Part shown: one piece after another, positions 61,992 through 64,000 of the stretch | How the letters are laid out: the number at the start of each line of letters is the position of its first letter | Position numbering within the stretch: position 1 is the first letter of the stretch | Assembly (NCBI GenBank): GCA_937928545.1 | Contig: CALGJQ010000019.1 | Location: 1-64,000 of the forward strand | Direction: 5' to 3' | DNA from: an uncultured Verrucomicrobiales bacterium | Lineage (GTDB): Bacteria > Verrucomicrobiota > Verrucomicrobiia > Verrucomicrobiales > Akkermansiaceae | Length of the DNA: 64,000 nt | Made by a program: the position numbers and the translations under genes | The notes under the pieces: model-generated | What the model saw: the letters and a program-made list of their open reading frames with translations, nothing else | What the model was told of the DNA's origin: nothing | The model's database searches: none

Positions 61992-62618
61992 TCAGCTTAT
62001 GCGAGTCCGTAGGTCTGCGATGGAGTCCAAAAGTGGGAAGTTGTCCGGCGTGCCGTAGCCCCAGGAGAAGATGAAGGGGATGAGATTTCCGGCTTGGGCG
62101 GTGGCGAGATCGACGGAGGAGTCTCCGACGTAGGCGACTTCGGAGGGGGAGAGGTTCCAGTCGGAGACGATTTGGAGCGCGGTGGTGGGATCGGGCTTTT
62201 TGGGGAACTCGGCGCGGTGGCCTTGAATCGGGTTGAAGAGGTGGTGGGGGAAGAGGGCTTCGACGATTTCGACGGTATATAAATGGGGTTTGTTGGAGAG
62301 GACGGCCATGGGGATCTCTTTCCGATGAAGTTCTTCGAGGAGGTCGATCATGCCGGGATAGGGGAGAGTTCCGTTTTTCCAGTCGGTCGGGTAGTGTTTT
62401 TGAAAGCCGGCGACGACTTTAGCGATTTGCTTTTCGTCATCGCTTTTGAGAGCGCGTTTGACGAGGACTTCGATGCCATCGCCAATGTATCCGGCAACGT
62501 CTTCTTGGGAATGAGTGGGGAGGCCGAGGCCTTCGAGCGAGTGGTTGAGGGCAGCGGCGATTCCGGGGAGGGAATCGACGAGGGTGCCATCAAGGTCAAA
62601 AATAAGTCCGCGAATCAT
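61992..62618 (-). CDS. gph: HAD hydrolase, phosphoglycolate phosphatase-like
   Basis: 208 residues. FDLDGTLVDSLPGI (Asp8, Asp10) is the HAD catalytic loop with the PGP-type GTLVDS; VLSNKPH is motif II, the Lys lies in KKPDPT and YVGDSSVDL is motif IV. A helical C1 cap sits between motifs I and II. Sequence pattern and size fit phosphoglycolate phosphatase, but related HAD enzymes cannot be excluded. Confidence 0.85.
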   Translation of the reverse strand: MIRGLIFDLDGTLVDSLPGIAAALNHSLEGLGLPTHSQEDVAGYIGDGIEVLVKRALKSDDEKQIAKVVAGFQKHYPTDWKNGTLPYPGMIDLLEELHRKEIPMAVLSNKPHLYTVEIVEALFPHHLFNPIQGHRAEFPKKPDPTTALQIVSDWNLSPSEVAYVGDSSVDLATAQAGNLIPFIFSWGYGTPDNFPLLDSIADLRTRIS

Positions 62619-62701
62619 GGGCTCGCGATAATTGGGATGAACGGAAATTTCGAGCCTTGTTTTGACAGACTGGGTCGCTTGTGGAAGTAGTTCTTCACGT
62701 T

Positions 62702-63124
62702 ATGAAATTCAATTTTTCAATTAAGACTCTCGCCCTTGTTTCGGTCATGGGCTTCGGAATTCTCGCTCCTGTTCACGCTGATGACGATGAGACTCCTCTT
62801 GGTGAGGAAATGTCGACTCTCAGTAGTTCATTGAAGAAGTTGCGCAAAGCGGAGACGACTGAGGACAAAGTGGCCTTGGTTCATGCGGCTCAAACTGCAG
62901 CCCTCAATTCGCTCAAGTATCTCCCAATGATCTTTAAGGATATTAAAGATGAGAAAGCAAAGGCGAAGGCGACTGCGGACTATAAAATGATGTCAGGTCA
63001 GGTCTACGTGAAGCTTTGTGAGCTGGAGATGGCTTACCTTGCTGAAGACGAAGACAAGGCGGATGAGATCAAGGGACAGCTGAAGGATCTTAAGAAAGAG
63101 GGCCACGAGAAGTATACGGAGTAA
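62702..63124 (+). CDS. Cytochrome b562-like periplasmic protein
   Basis: 140 residues with a signal peptide (cleavage near VHADD) and an all-helical mature part. EEMSTLSSSLKKLRKA matches the start of mature E. coli cytochrome b562, with Met37 in place of haem ligand Met7, and KEGHEKYTE matches its end, with His135 in place of His102. The spacing between ligands is 98 residues here against 95. It is probably a haem-binding four-helix bundle that shuttles electrons. ATG 62702 gives the signal peptide. A terminator follows. Confidence 0.8.
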   Translation: MKFNFSIKTLALVSVMGFGILAPVHADDDETPLGEEMSTLSSSLKKLRKAETTEDKVALVHAAQTAALNSLKYLPMIFKDIKDEKAKAKATADYKMMSGQVYVKLCELEMAYLAEDEDKADEIKGQLKDLKKEGHEKYTE

Positions 63125-63148
63125 GATCGCTCTGCGCTAATTTTCTAG

Positions 63149-63186
63149 AACGCCCGCTTGGATTTTCTGAGCTGGCGTTTTTTTGA
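63149..63186 (+). terminator. Terminator of the cytochrome b562-like gene
   Basis: AACGCCCGC pairs imperfectly with GCTGGCGTT and ends in seven T. Confidence 0.75.
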
Positions 63187-63195
63187 GTTCTCCGG

Positions 63196-64000
63196 TCAAA
63201 GGTTTTGATTGTGAAAAAACTCAATGACTTTGTTTTTGCTGAGGAGCCATTCGTCGAGTCGAAGGGCGTAGAGGGGGATGCCGGAGCGTTGGAGGATGAG
63301 GGACTTTGAAAGGGAGATGGCTTGGCCTTCCTCACCTGCGGTGCCGATGAGGTCGATGGCGATGATTTTGCCTTCTCGCTGGATGAGGAGATCGATGGGG
63401 ACGCCAGAGATAGAGTTCTGGGGGAGGGGTTTCCAGCCGATGGCGCTGAGGGCAGGAGCGAGATCGGCGAGGGTTGTTTCAATCCGTTTTTTCTGAGTCG
63501 ATGGCAGAGGAGCTTGTGCGAGGTAGCGGCGGAGGAGTGAGGAGGCGGGAAGGTTTTCGGGGGTGAAAGAATGGAGAACGTCCATGCGATTGCGCGCGCG
63601 GGTGATGGCGACATTGAAGACGTCTTCGCGCTCGGCGAAGCGACGGGCTCCTTCCGGTGAGTGGTCGTCGAGGGCGAGGGAGAGAATGATGTGATCGCGT
63701 TCGTCGCCTTGGAAGGAGTGGCTGGTGCAACCGCGAAGGAGGGTGCTTTTAATCAAATGCTCCTGAATAGACGGTGGGAGATCGAGCGAGGCAAATTGGT
63801 GGGAAGTCGCGGATTCCTCTCCGGTGATGAACCTTAGGCTTTGGATTTTATGAGCAAAGAGATTGGCGATTCCGGCGCTAGCGCGCTCTGCACGGAGGCA
63901 GTCGCGGAGAAATGAGGTGATATTCGTCAAAGAGGCCAAGATTGGGAGGAGTGCGGGAGAAGATATGACGACTTTGAACGCAAAGCGGAATCTTGAAATG
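63196..64000 (-). CDS. Superfamily I DNA helicase with C-terminal nuclease-like domain (5' end outside window)
   Basis: The frame is open to the right edge, so the N-terminal part is missing. The visible 268 codons hold helicase motifs V and VI of the DNA2/NAM7 type: TSHSFQGDERDHIILSL and FNVAITRARNRMDVL. A C-terminal domain follows with GVPIDLLIQREGKIIAIDLIG, which has the D...E/D-x-K-like spacing of restriction-endonuclease folds. Combined helicase-nuclease proteins of this kind act in repair or defence. The Walker A motif should lie beyond the window. Confidence 0.82.
   Translation of the reverse strand, partial: ISRFRFAFKVVISSPALLPILASLTNITSFLRDCLRAERASAGIANLFAHKIQSLRFITGEESATSHQFASLDLPPSIQEHLIKSTLLRGCTSHSFQGDERDHIILSLALDDHSPEGARRFAEREDVFNVAITRARNRMDVLHSFTPENLPASSLLRRYLAQAPLPSTQKKRIETTLADLAPALSAIGWKPLPQNSISGVPIDLLIQREGKIIAIDLIGTAGEEGQAISLSKSLILQRSGIPLYALRLDEWLLSKNKVIEFFHNQNL

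Overview
The window looks like a chromosomal segment of a free-living member of the Verrucomicrobiota, close to the Verrucomicrobiales. Four things point there. First, a complete five-gene cluster matches the Akkermansia muciniphila Amuc_1102-1101-1100-1099-1098 pilus locus. Second, there is a large pseudopilin of the Verru_Chthon cassette protein A type. Third, there are three PEP-CTERM proteins with Arg-rich tails. Fourth, there are a DUF1501/DUF1549 pair and several exported proteins with DxDGD-type repeats. Many genes start without a Shine-Dalgarno sequence, behind an A/C-rich leader.

Layout. 1-2.8 kb: a G-rich tandem repeat, a DinG-type helicase and a convergent aroD. 3.0-10.3 kb: the pilus/secretin operon (Amuc_1102-like protein, PilM-PilN fusion, Amuc_1100-like protein, Amuc_1099-like protein, secretin), closed by a terminator. 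10.4-19.7 kb: coaE-rho, two large exported proteins including a kexin-like subtilase, an RNase D-like exonuclease and a small zinc-ribbon membrane protein. 19.8-25.0 kb: gyrB-gyrA. 25.2-30.5 kb: a GspK-like giant pseudopilin followed by two tandem paralogous secreted proteins. 30.6-33.2 kb: gap, then hinT, an unknown gene and nrdR on the other strand.

33.5-36.4 kb is the only clearly accessory stretch. A tRNA-Gly(GCC) gene has its last 19 bases repeated 135 bp downstream. Beyond it lie a TOTE-type archaeo-eukaryotic primase gene cut by an in-frame TGA, a Fic protein, an IS66-like fragment and a Uma2-like fragment that also carries an in-frame TGA. It reads as the eroded remains of an integrated defence or mobile island.

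36.4-63.1 kb is mostly minus-strand. It holds a DUF1501/DUF1549/membrane-protein operon, an FG-GAP protein with an in-frame UGA followed by a SECIS-like hairpin, and a phosphodiesterase-TPR-sulfotransferase fusion. Housekeeping genes follow: queE, dapA, an isolated nuoA, ruvA, serB, an L,D-transpeptidase, bioB, patB, plsX-rpmF-DUF177, aat, gph and a cytochrome b562. Three PEP-CTERM proteins are scattered among them. The window ends inside a superfamily-I helicase gene.

The best candidates for something new are the FG-GAP gene with a possible selenocysteine codon, the broken TOTE/Fic island beside tRNA-Gly, the giant GspK-like protein with its two paralogous partners, and the three-domain phosphodiesterase-TPR-sulfotransferase. 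No rRNA, CRISPR array, intact transposon or recombinase gene was seen. All calls come from reading the sequence; no database search was run.
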